Source: SZUA-521 sp041738285 (GTDB taxonomy: Bacteria > Pseudomonadota > Gammaproteobacteria > Pseudomonadales > Azotimanducaceae). Taken from it: a stretch of 27,139 bases of DNA. A program made the position numbers and the translations under genes. The stretch is taken from NCBI GenBank assembly GCA_041738285.1, contig JBGSQB010000017.1:1-27139 (forward strand). The letters are read 5' to 3'. Positions 1 through 7,240 of this stretch are shown here, in pieces (position 1 is the first letter of the stretch; every line of letters begins with the position of its first letter). The notes beneath the pieces were generated by a model that was not told where the DNA came from, made no database searches, and worked only from the letters and a program-made list of their open reading frames with translations.

Positions 1-96
1 TGGCTGCGCGATCGCGGCGTGGCGCGGTTCGCGACAGGTGCGATGACTTCGTTGTATACGTACGATGCACTGACTGCACATCGAGCGCTACCTTAG
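1..96 (+). CDS. C-terminal tail of an upstream gene (partial)
   Basis: Frame 1 is open from the left edge to a TAG stop at 94-96 and encodes about 31 residues ending in HRALP. Codons are G/C-rich in the third position like the neighbours. The stop codon overlaps the AGGAG ribosome binding site (95-99) of the next gene, so the two are probably co-transcribed. The fragment is too short to assign a family; the product is unknown. Confidence 0.5.
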   Translation, partial: WLRDRGVARFATGAMTSLYTYDALTAHRALP

Positions 97-105
97 GAGA
101 TCACC

Positions 106-798
106 ATGAACAAAGTCGAAGGCCTTCATCATCTCGCGATCTGCACGGCGGACATGAAATCCCAGATCGAGTTCTTCACGGGCACGCTCGGCATGGAGCT
201 GGTCGCGCTATATTGGATGCACGGCGTGCCGAATACCTGGCACGGCTTCCTGCGCCTGAACGATGAAAGTGCAATCGCGTTCGTGCAGAACCCCGACATT
301 GGCAAGATCCCGGTGACGCTCGGCCAGTCACATGCGGGCAATCCCGGGGCGAACTGCGCGCGCGGCGCGATGCAGCACCTTGCGCTGCGCGTGAAAAACG
401 ATGCGGAACTCCACGCCATGCGCGATCGACTGCGCGCCAAGGGCGTTCCAGTGCTCGGCCCGCTCGATCATGGCATGTGCAAGTCGATCTACTTCGCGGG
501 GCCGGAGAACCTTTGCCTCGAGTTCTCCTACTCGCAGGCGCCGATCGATGCGCAGGCATGGATCGACCCGGAAGTCGTGGCGCTGGCCGGCATCAATGCC
601 GAGGAACTCGAGCGCTACAAGAAGCCTGCGCCTTACAAGGACCAAGGCGGCAAGGTGAAGCAACCCGGGCTCGATGCGCCGGGTCCGCATATGACCAACT
701 ACCGGCCCGGCGCCTATGAAGCGATGATCACCGCCTCGGACGAAGCGGTGCTCGCCATGAGTGAGAATGAGCCGCCGGTGAAGGTACACGCAGTCTGA
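106..798 (+). CDS. VOC-family protein (glyoxalase / extradiol dioxygenase-like)
   Basis: A 230-residue protein with the vicinal oxygen chelate fold. It starts with the typical betaalphabetabetabeta module (LHHLAICTADM, residues 7-17), and a second module begins near residue 90. Putative metal ligands are H9, H91 (in MQHLAL) and E139 (in LCLEFSYS), the spacing expected for a Fe/Mn/Ni/Zn-binding VOC enzyme. The family includes glyoxalases, epimerases and type I extradiol dioxygenases. The size is closer to a single-domain dioxygenase-like protein than to a two-domain catechol dioxygenase, and a polar tail of about 80 residues follows the core. The start is set by AGGAG at 95-99, six bases before the ATG. 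Its location beside a catabolic operon suggests a role in ring or ketone chemistry, but the substrate is unknown. Confidence 0.8.
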   Translation: MNKVEGLHHLAICTADMKSQIEFFTGTLGMELVALYWMHGVPNTWHGFLRLNDESAIAFVQNPDIGKIPVTLGQSHAGNPGANCARGAMQHLALRVKNDAELHAMRDRLRAKGVPVLGPLDHGMCKSIYFAGPENLCLEFSYSQAPIDAQAWIDPEVVALAGINAEELERYKKPAPYKDQGGKVKQPGLDAPGPHMTNYRPGAYEAMITASDEAVLAMSENEPPVKVHAV

Positions 799-812
799 AA
801 CCAGGACACTGT

Positions 813-841
813 CCCCGGAGCTGGTGACTCGCCCCGGAGCT
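813..841. repeat. Short direct repeat CCCCGGAGCT (two copies, period 19)
   Basis: CCCCGGAGCT occurs at 813-822 and again at 832-841, in the 42-bp gap between two convergent genes; the second copy touches the stop codon of the GST gene (841-843). Just upstream, 804-814 reads GGACACTGTCC, an odd palindrome that includes the ACTGTCCC word (808-815) also found in the larger palindrome at 1472-1509. No T-run follows, so this is not a convincing intrinsic terminator. Confidence 0.5.
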
Positions 842-1452
842 CAAGCGCCGCCCTTGCTGATGGCGCGCTGATAGGCGGGTCGGGCTTCGATCCGGTCGAC
901 GAACCGGGCGAGGTTTCCGAACCGCTCGCGCCCTGCGAACGTGACCCCGACCTGGGCCACGAAGGACAGCTGTACGTCGGCACCGGTCAACGACTCACCG
1001 ACGAAGTAGTCGCGATCGGTTACCTGGGCGTCGAGAAATCCGAGGTGATTGCCGATCTCACTGTCGATCCGGGGCTGCAGCGGCGCGCCGGCATCGCCCA
1101 GCCGACCCACATACAGCCGGAGCATCAGCGGCAGCATGGCCGAGCCTTCGGCGTAGTGCAGGAACTGAACGTAGCGGTTGTAGTCGGCGCTCCCGGCCTT
1201 CGGCGCGAAGCGGCCGTTGCCGTAGCGACGCACCAGATGGTCGATGATCGCTCCGGACTCGAAGATCAACTCGGTCCCGTCGCGGATCACGGGCGCCTTG
1301 CCGAGCGGGTGGATGTTCTTCAGTTCCGGCGGCGCGAGGTTGGTGGTGGCATCGCGCTGGTGCATGACGATCTGATAGTCGACGCCCAGTTCTTCGAGCA
1401 TCCAGGTGATGCGCCGCGAGCGTGACGAGTTGAGGTGGTGCACTTCGATCAT
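841..1452 (-). CDS. Glutathione S-transferase family protein
   Basis: A 203-residue cytosolic GST. The N-terminal thioredoxin-like domain (about residues 1-80) contains the NSSRSRR segment with the likely catalytic serine near residue 9-11, the cis-proline segment GKAPVI near residue 52, and the glutathione gamma-glutamyl-binding ESG near residue 65. The alpha-helical C-terminal domain fills the rest, with the conserved N-capping/aspartate motif (SLTGADVQLSF) near residue 155. Length is normal. The start is supported by AAGGAGG about 7 bases upstream of the ATG. GSTs conjugate or dehalogenate electrophiles, open ethers or isomerise ring-cleavage products; in a catabolic cluster a catalytic rather than purely protective role is plausible but unproven. 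It is transcribed against both flanking genes. Confidence 0.9.
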   Translation of the reverse strand: MIEVHHLNSSRSRRITWMLEELGVDYQIVMHQRDATTNLAPPELKNIHPLGKAPVIRDGTELIFESGAIIDHLVRRYGNGRFAPKAGSADYNRYVQFLHYAEGSAMLPLMLRLYVGRLGDAGAPLQPRIDSEIGNHLGFLDAQVTDRDYFVGESLTGADVQLSFVAQVGVTFAGRERFGNLARFVDRIEARPAYQRAISKGGA

Positions 1453-1471
1453 GTCGGCCTCCTTTGGTATC

Positions 1472-1509
1472 GGGACAGTCTATCGATTCGCGAATAGGTA
1501 AACTGTCCC
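1472..1509. repeat. 38-bp composite palindrome, REP-like or operator
   Basis: Outer arms GGGACAGT (1472-1479) and ACTGTCCC (1502-1509) are perfectly complementary. An inner perfect palindrome ATTCGCGAAT (1486-1495) shares exactly the same centre (between 1490 and 1491). Comparing the two 19-base halves gives 16 complementary positions. It sits 19 bases upstream of the GST start codon and 24 bases upstream of the divergent SDR start, so it could act on both. The GGGACAGT word resembles dispersed REP-type hairpins of proteobacteria (from memory, not searched); an operator for a dimeric regulator is the alternative. Confidence 0.65.
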
Positions 1510-1533
1510 TGTCTCATCCGACCGGAATCTGCC

Positions 1534-2280
1534 GTGAACCGATTCGAAGGCAAGTCTGTCATCGTCACTGGCGCCGCATCCGGTTTCGGCACTGCAATCG
1601 CCGAACGCTTCGCCGGAGAAGGCGCATCCGTCGTGGTTGCTGACATCGATGCCGATGGCGCGGTCGCGGTGGCCAAGCGTCTGCCGGGCGCGATCGCATT
1701 CACCATCGATGTCTCCAATGAAGCGCAGACGCAAGACTTGATTGCGGCGACGGTTGCGGCCTTCGGCAAGATCGACGTCTATTGCGCGAACGCGGGCGTG
1801 CCCCATCGGGGTTCGTATCTCATCAGGATGGACACCGCCGACTTCGATCGCATGTGGGCTGTCAACGTTCGCAGTGTGTTTCTCGCGGCGAAGTACGCCG
1901 TGCCGCACATGCCGCCGGGCAGTAGCATCATCAGTACCGCATCGATTGGCGGTAAGCGTCCGCGTCCCGGGCTCACGCCCTACAATGCATCGAAAGGGGC
2001 GGTGATCACCCTGACCCGCGGATTGGCGGTCGAACTGGCACCGAAGATTCGCGTCAACGCAGTGTGTCCCGTCTCGGCCGCGACCAACTTCGACATGCAG
2101 TCGATGGGCACGCAGAATTTGAGCGAGAAGATGGAGGCATCGGTGATTGCCGGGATCCCCATGGGGCGCCGCGCGACACCCAAGGACGTCGCCAACGCCT
2201 ATGCATTTCTGGCATCGGATGAAGCCGAGTTCCTCACGGGCGTGTGCCTCGATGTCGACGGCGGCCGTTCGATTCAATAA
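1534..2280 (+). CDS. Short-chain dehydrogenase/reductase (classical SDR)
   Basis: A 248-residue classical SDR that interconverts an alcohol and a ketone with NAD(P)(H). The cofactor motif TGAASGFG lies at residues 12-19, the structural NAG at 86-88 and the catalytic residues at S137, Y150 and K154 (YNASK). An acidic D37 at the end of beta-2 (VVADID) favours NAD(H). The C-terminal LDVDGGRSIQ is the usual SDR ending. Translation begins at GTG; the codons upstream offer no ATG in frame, and only a weak GGAA precedes it. It is the first gene of a four-gene plus-strand operon, 17 bases before the hydrolase gene. The substrate is probably a hydroxyacyl or cyclic alcohol intermediate (inference). 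Confidence 0.9.
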   Translation: MNRFEGKSVIVTGAASGFGTAIAERFAGEGASVVVADIDADGAVAVAKRLPGAIAFTIDVSNEAQTQDLIAATVAAFGKIDVYCANAGVPHRGSYLIRMDTADFDRMWAVNVRSVFLAAKYAVPHMPPGSSIISTASIGGKRPRPGLTPYNASKGAVITLTRGLAVELAPKIRVNAVCPVSAATNFDMQSMGTQNLSEKMEASVIAGIPMGRRATPKDVANAYAFLASDEAEFLTGVCLDVDGGRSIQ

Positions 2281-2297
2281 CGAAGAAGGGAGGCGCC

Positions 2298-3554
2298 ATG
2301 GCCATTTCACTACCCACATCCGCAGAGTGGGCGCAGCGCTGCGCGGCCGATGGTGAATTTCAACTCGCGGCGCGTCACTTCAACGGCGGAGTGAAGCTCG
2401 CCATTGGCAATCACACGCTCGAGTTCGGCCTGGTCGATGGCGTGCCGGGTGCCGCGCGCGGTGAGGGCATCCTCGAGTATCACGGCGAGGAAGCCGTGTG
2501 GCGCGAGATCCTGGCGGCCACGCCTAAACGCTTTCACAACGATCTGATGGCGAACCTCTCACTCGGTCTCGGCATCACGCGCGCCGGCGATCCTGTCACC
2601 CACGCGCAGTACTTCCCCGCGGTCATGCGCGCTGTGGAACTGCTGCGGCCGTCGGCTCACGCCGCGCCCGCATTGGCCACCGAGTCCGGCGATGCCGGCC
2701 GTCACGACGCGCCTGTGGGGCGCTATGTCCACCTGCAACTCGATGGTCACGATCATCGCATCTACTACGAGTCGGCCGGGCAGGGCATCCCGGTGCTGCT
2801 GCAACACACCGCCGGTTGCCACGGCAGCCAGTGGCGGCATTTGTTCGAGGTGCCGGCGATCACCGACCACTTCCGCCTCATCGCCTACGATCTGCCGTAT
2901 CACGGCAAGTCGTTGCCACCGGTCACCAAGCAGTGGTGGTCACAGCCTTATCAGCTCAAAGGTGGGCTGTTGCGCGATCTGCCGCGCAGCCTCGCATCCG
3001 CGCTGCGACTCGATCGACCCGTCTTCATCGGCTGCTCGGTCGGTGGCTTGCTCGCGCTCGATCTCGCCCACAAACATCCGGACGACTTCCGCGCCGTGGT
3101 GTCGCTGGAAGGTGCGCTGCGCATTGGCGGTGATCTCGAGTCGCTCAGTGCACTATGGCACCCGCAGATCAGTAACGAGTACAAGGCGCGACTGATGGAT
3201 GGACTGATGTCGCCAACATCGCCCATGGCCTATCGCAAGGAAACGAGCTTCGTCTACGCCAGTGGCTGGCCGGCGGCATTCCTGGGTGATCTGCATTACT
3301 ACATCGATGAGTACGACCTGCGTACCCAGGTGCACGAAATCGATACCACCAAGGTCGGTGTCCACATTCTCTCGGGCGAGTACGACTACAGTGGTACCAG
3401 CGAGCTCGGTCGCGCCGCGCACGAAGCCATCAAGGGCTCGACCTGGACAGAGATGAAAGGCGTCGGACACTTTCCGATGACCGAGAATCCGGCGGTGTTC
3501 CTGGACTATCTGCTGCCGGTCCTCGATCGCATTCGCAGGGGTCGACCGCAATGA
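2298..3554 (+). CDS. Alpha/beta hydrolase with an N-terminal sterol-carrier-like domain
   Basis: A 418-residue two-part protein. Residues about 140-415 form an alpha/beta hydrolase: oxyanion region HTAGCHGS (170-177), nucleophile elbow GCSVGG with S247, acid D363 (EYDYSG) and H391 (GVGHFP), so the triad looks complete. Residues about 1-120 (HFNGGVKLAIG and VDGV segments, ending in PAVMRAVELLRP) resemble an SCP2-like lipid-binding fold; that assignment is weak. A short Ala/Gly/His-rich linker (119-140) separates the parts. The reaction is probably hydrolysis of an ester, lactone or C-C bond of a hydrophobic acyl intermediate. The ATG at 2298 is chosen over earlier in-frame codons because GGGAGG lies five bases upstream; the earlier codons overlap the SDR gene. 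The stop overlaps the next start (ATGA at 3551-3554). Confidence 0.85.
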   Translation: MAISLPTSAEWAQRCAADGEFQLAARHFNGGVKLAIGNHTLEFGLVDGVPGAARGEGILEYHGEEAVWREILAATPKRFHNDLMANLSLGLGITRAGDPVTHAQYFPAVMRAVELLRPSAHAAPALATESGDAGRHDAPVGRYVHLQLDGHDHRIYYESAGQGIPVLLQHTAGCHGSQWRHLFEVPAITDHFRLIAYDLPYHGKSLPPVTKQWWSQPYQLKGGLLRDLPRSLASALRLDRPVFIGCSVGGLLALDLAHKHPDDFRAVVSLEGALRIGGDLESLSALWHPQISNEYKARLMDGLMSPTSPMAYRKETSFVYASGWPAAFLGDLHYYIDEYDLRTQVHEIDTTKVGVHILSGEYDYSGTSELGRAAHEAIKGSTWTEMKGVGHFPMTENPAVFLDYLLPVLDRIRRGRPQ

Positions 3555-4684
3555 GATTTCACTTCACCGATGAACAGACGCAGTTCCGCGACACCCTGCG
3601 CCGATTCCTACAGACCGTTTCGCCAACGACCGCGGTGCGCCGCGCGATGGTCACTGAGTCGGGCTATGACGCAGCGGTGTGGAAGCGCATGGCGCACGAA
3701 TTGGGATTGAACGGGCTGGTCATTCCGGAGCAATACGGCGGTGCGGGTTTCGGCTTGGTCGAACTGTGCATTGCCATGGAGGAAATGGGCCGGTCGCTGC
3801 TGTGCGCACCGTTCCTCGGCTCTTCGGTGCTCGCGACCTACATGATTCGACTCGCAGCCACTGACGATCAGAAGCAGCGCATGTTGCCGGCGCTCGCCGC
3901 TGGTGAGTCGATCGCAGCGCTCGCGTTTGCCGAGCGAAACGGTGGCTTCGATGCATCGTCGATCAGCACACTCGCAGCGCGCGTTGGTGACCGCTATGTG
4001 CTGACCGGCGAGAAGTTCTATGTGCTCGACGGTATGAGCGCCGATGCCTTGCTGGTTGTCGCGCGCATTGGTGTGAGCGATGGACTGTCGCTGTTTCTGG
4101 TTCGCCCGGACGCGAAGGGGCTCACGCGACGTGCCCTCGAAGTGATAGATCCCACACGCAAACTCGCGGGGATTACGTTCGATCGGGTCGACGCGGAATT
4201 GATCGGCGATGCCGATACGGCCGCGCCTGCACTCGAGCGTACGCTCGATCTCGGCAACATTGCCCTGGCCAATGAGATGGTCGGGGGTGCGGCGCGGCTG
4301 CTCGAAGACACGCTGGCATACACCAAGATGCGCGTGCAGTTCGGCCGCGCGATTGCATCGTTTCAGGCGGTCAAGCATCGCTGCGCGGAGATGCTGCTGA
4401 GCGTGGAACTGGCCAAGTCCGCCGCGTATTTCGCTGCCGAGGCGGTGGATGAAGGTCGCGCCGATGTCGACTACCTGTCGAGCCTTGCCAAGGCCTGCGC
4501 ATCGGAGACCTATCTGCAGACGGCGATCGATGCGATCCAACTGCACGGCGGGATCGGCTTCACCTTCGATCAGGACACGCATCTGTGGTTCAAGCGCGCG
4601 AAGAGTTCGGAAGTACTGTTCGGTGATGCGACTTGGCATCGGCGCCGCATGATGCAGCGTCTGCCGGCGAAGGAGGTGGCATGA
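3551..4684 (+). CDS. Acyl-CoA dehydrogenase, FadE28/ChsE1-like subunit
   Basis: A 377-residue FAD-dependent acyl-CoA dehydrogenase with the full domain order: N-terminal helices (YGGAGFGLVEL near residue 60), middle beta domain (FAERNGGFD near 120) and C-terminal four-helix bundle. The end (HGGIGFTFDQDTHLWFKRAK then LFGDATWHR) matches the family in which one subunit of an alpha2beta2 enzyme lacks the usual EGT catalytic glutamate. It overlaps the hydrolase gene upstream and the second dehydrogenase gene downstream by four bases each, so the two dehydrogenases are translationally coupled in fixed ratio. Family knowledge: such pairs (for example mycobacterial FadE28-FadE29) dehydrogenate steroid side-chain CoA esters. 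The substrate here is not known. Confidence 0.9.
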   Translation: MRFHFTDEQTQFRDTLRRFLQTVSPTTAVRRAMVTESGYDAAVWKRMAHELGLNGLVIPEQYGGAGFGLVELCIAMEEMGRSLLCAPFLGSSVLATYMIRLAATDDQKQRMLPALAAGESIAALAFAERNGGFDASSISTLAARVGDRYVLTGEKFYVLDGMSADALLVVARIGVSDGLSLFLVRPDAKGLTRRALEVIDPTRKLAGITFDRVDAELIGDADTAAPALERTLDLGNIALANEMVGGAARLLEDTLAYTKMRVQFGRAIASFQAVKHRCAEMLLSVELAKSAAYFAAEAVDEGRADVDYLSSLAKACASETYLQTAIDAIQLHGGIGFTFDQDTHLWFKRAKSSEVLFGDATWHRRRMMQRLPAKEVA

Positions 4685-5934
4685 ACGAGGATGCCATTCG
4701 GACGGAAGTGCGCGCCTGGCTCGAAGCCAACTGGGACTCGAGCCTGTCTCTCGTCGAATGGCGCAGCAGGCTGGTCGATAGCGGTTGGGGCATGCCAGAG
4801 TGGCCGCGTGCCTGGTATGGACGCGATTTTTCATCGGCCCAGGCACGCGTCGTGCAACAGGAGTTGGCGAAGGTGGGCGCGGTCGGCGTTGCCCGCACCG
4901 GCATTCGACTGCTGGCCGCAGCGACGCTCCTGGAACACGGCAGCGATGCGCACAAAACGAAGTTCCTGCGCCCGATTCTGACGGGTGCGGACACGTGGTG
5001 TCAGCTGTTCAGCGAACCTGGCAGTGGCTCGGATCTCGCCGGCGCCACCACGCGCGCGGATTTCAAAGACGAGCGCTGGATCGTCAACGGTCAGAAGCTG
5101 TGGACCACCAGTGCGCATCATGCGGACTGGGGCTTGCTGCTGGCGCGCACCGACTGGGATGCACCCAAGCACGAGGGCCTGAGCTTTTTCGTGATCGACA
5201 TGCATCAACCCGGCGTGACTGTGCAGCCTCTGAAGCAGATGAACGGTCACGCTTCATTCAATCAAGTGTTCTTCTCCGACGCCGTGGTGGACCCGGAGCA
5301 TCTCGTCGGCAAACTCGGCAACGGTTGGGCCGTGGCCATGACCACGCTCGCGCACGAACGTCGCGGTGCCGATGGTATGCGCTCCGGTGCGGCAGATGTA
5401 GGCACAGCCGCGTCTCGAACCGGACGCGTGCACGATGAGGAACGCAAAGAAATCGAAACCGTAATGGCGCCGTACACCTGGTATCCCCAGCGGGCAGGAC
5501 GTGTGGATCTCGCCGTGCCGCGGGCCAAGGAAACGGGACGTATCGATGACCCGACGGTGCAGCAGGAACTGGCGAAGTTGCTCATTCTTTCGAGTAGTGC
5601 GGAATGGACCGCTCGCCGCGCCCGTGCCACGCAACAACTCGGCAAACCGCAAGGTCCGGAAGGCTCGCTCGGCAAACTCGCAGCGAGTCACGTAGCGCGC
5701 GCAGCTGCGCGCGTACACACGCTCATCGCGTGTGCAGAGGCGTTGCTCTCAGGTGTCGATGGTGCGGAGCACGGGGTGATAGCGGAGATTCTGTTGTCGG
5801 TGCCAGCGGTGTCGATCGCCGGTGGGACCGATGAGATTCAGCGCAACATCATCGCCGAGCGCGTGCTGCAGATGCCGAAGGAGCCGCGCTTCGATACCGG
5901 TCCGTTTCGCGATATCCCGCGCAATACACAGTAG
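4681..5934 (+). CDS. Acyl-CoA dehydrogenase, FadE29/ChsE2-like subunit
   Basis: A 417-residue acyl-CoA dehydrogenase. FAD/substrate motifs are clear: CQLFSEPGSGSDLAG near residue 108, WTTSAHHADWG near 141 and the C-terminal AGGTDEIQRNIIAERVL near 383. At the MCAD catalytic position (EGT) the sequence reads GGT, as is common in this subfamily. The ATG at 4681 is favoured because a strong AAGGAGG (4670-4676) precedes it by four bases and it forms ATGA with the upstream stop; earlier in-frame codons lie inside that gene. Residues about 240-280 appear to hold an extra 25-35-residue stretch rich in charged residues between two helices of the C-terminal domain. Probably forms a heterotetramer with the previous gene product (inference). 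It ends the operon. Confidence 0.9.
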   Translation: MNEDAIRTEVRAWLEANWDSSLSLVEWRSRLVDSGWGMPEWPRAWYGRDFSSAQARVVQQELAKVGAVGVARTGIRLLAAATLLEHGSDAHKTKFLRPILTGADTWCQLFSEPGSGSDLAGATTRADFKDERWIVNGQKLWTTSAHHADWGLLLARTDWDAPKHEGLSFFVIDMHQPGVTVQPLKQMNGHASFNQVFFSDAVVDPEHLVGKLGNGWAVAMTTLAHERRGADGMRSGAADVGTAASRTGRVHDEERKEIETVMAPYTWYPQRAGRVDLAVPRAKETGRIDDPTVQQELAKLLILSSSAEWTARRARATQQLGKPQGPEGSLGKLAASHVARAAARVHTLIACAEALLSGVDGAEHGVIAEILLSVPAVSIAGGTDEIQRNIIAERVLQMPKEPRFDTGPFRDIPRNTQ

Positions 5935-5962
5935 TTAGCGCTCCCACAAGGGACACGAGGAT

Positions 5963-7234
5963 CTACGCGGCGTCGCCAGCGACAACGCGCTCGCAGGCCA
6001 GCCGCAGCCGTTCAGCTGCGGCCTCGAACTGATCCTGCGGCGTCCAGGCGAACGCGATACGAATGCGCGCCTCACCCTGTTCGCCTGCGGGCATGAACCC
6101 GGAGCCGGGATTGACTGCGACGCCTTCTTCTACAGCGGTACGCCACAGGGCGCCTAACTGCATTCCGCGCTTGAGGCGCGCCCAGAAGTAGAAGCCGCCG
6201 GCCGGCAGATCCCAGTCGAGATAGTCGGCGACCTGTGCGGTGAGCGCCGCATGCAGCAGATCGCGTTTGCGGCGATAGATGTCCCGGACTTTCGCGAGGT
6301 GCGGTTCGAAGCATCCGGCGTCCAGAAACTCACCGACCGTGCGCAGACCGAATTGATTGGCGCCCATGGCAAATCGCATGCGGCCGAACAGGGCAAGTAG
6401 TTCGGGACGCGCGTGGATCCAGCCGACACGCAGCCCCGTAGCCACACTCTTCGACAGTGTGCCGACGGTAACGACACCGTAGCCATCCGTCATCGCAGAC
6501 ATCGCTCGGGGTGGCGGTGTGTCGTACCACAGGTCGCGATAGGCCTCATCGTCCAGCACCAGAGCATCGTGGCGACAGGCGAGATCCAGTAGTTGCTCAC
6601 GGCGATCGAGGGACAGCGTGACTCCCGTCGGGTTGTGATAGGCGGAGATGGTGTAGATCAGCTTCACCCGCTTGCCGGCAGACTTGAGGTCATCGAGTAG
6701 CGTCGCCAGCGCGCTCGTGTCGATGCCATCACGATCCATTGGCACGAAACGTACGTCCGCGCGCACGCCGCGGAAGTTGTGTAGCGAACCCATGTACGTG
6801 GGGCGCTCGGCGATGATGACGTCACCGGGATCGATCAGGGAGCGGACAATGAGGTCGATGGCGCCTGATGAACCATTGGTGATCTGAAACCAGTCCGCGT
6901 CGACTGCGAACCCTTCCTGTGCCGTTCTACGTGCGGCAAGCCACTCGCGGATCCCACTCGGTCCCAGCCCGAAGCCGTAGCGCAAGGCGACATCGCCCGG
7001 TTTGGCCATGACCCGCGCCGCGGCGGCCGCGAGCGCTTCCTTCGGCAGCGAGGCGGCATCGGGAATACCGACGGCGAGATAGAGCAGGTTGCGCTTCGGC
7101 GTGATGCCTGCGGGCAGATCCCATTCACCGGCCGTGCCGAACAGCGGCCGGGCGGCCTCGTTAGCGATGTCTTTCGGCGATCGCCCGGCCCATCGCTGCG
7201 CGAGCCGATCACGCAAACTCGAATGGTCGTCCAT
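5963..7234 (-). CDS. PLP-dependent class I/II aminotransferase
   Basis: A 423-residue fold-type I aminotransferase related to the 2-aminoadipate/aromatic (LysN- and MocR-core-like) group, without a DNA-binding domain. Motifs: NPTG at 201-204, the pyridoxal-contacting D229 and Y232 (DDEAY), the Schiff-base lysine K262 in TLSKS, and the LRVGW phosphate-binding segment that follows. It would transfer an amino group between an amino acid and a 2-oxo acid in the cytoplasm. It is the last gene of a four-gene minus-strand operon, six bases after the crotonase gene. Its presence among acyl-CoA genes is unusual: it may process an amino-acid-conjugated substrate, or may simply be a passenger (inference). 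Confidence 0.9.
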   Translation of the reverse strand: MDDHSSLRDRLAQRWAGRSPKDIANEAARPLFGTAGEWDLPAGITPKRNLLYLAVGIPDAASLPKEALAAAAARVMAKPGDVALRYGFGLGPSGIREWLAARRTAQEGFAVDADWFQITNGSSGAIDLIVRSLIDPGDVIIAERPTYMGSLHNFRGVRADVRFVPMDRDGIDTSALATLLDDLKSAGKRVKLIYTISAYHNPTGVTLSLDRREQLLDLACRHDALVLDDEAYRDLWYDTPPPRAMSAMTDGYGVVTVGTLSKSVATGLRVGWIHARPELLALFGRMRFAMGANQFGLRTVGEFLDAGCFEPHLAKVRDIYRRKRDLLHAALTAQVADYLDWDLPAGGFYFWARLKRGMQLGALWRTAVEEGVAVNPGSGFMPAGEQGEARIRIAFAWTPQDQFEAAAERLRLACERVVAGDAA

Positions 7235-7240
7235 GGCGTG

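Noticed and set aside
799..840. Possible intrinsic terminator between the VOC and GST genes
   Set aside because: GGACACTGTCC is a short palindrome but there is no T-run, and the direct repeat CCCCGGAGCT does not form a stable stem.
3608..4846. 412-residue open frame antisense to the acyl-CoA dehydrogenase genes
   Set aside because: It runs across two genes with clear family motifs; long antisense frames are expected in high-GC DNA. The translation has high Arg/His/Cys content and no family motif.
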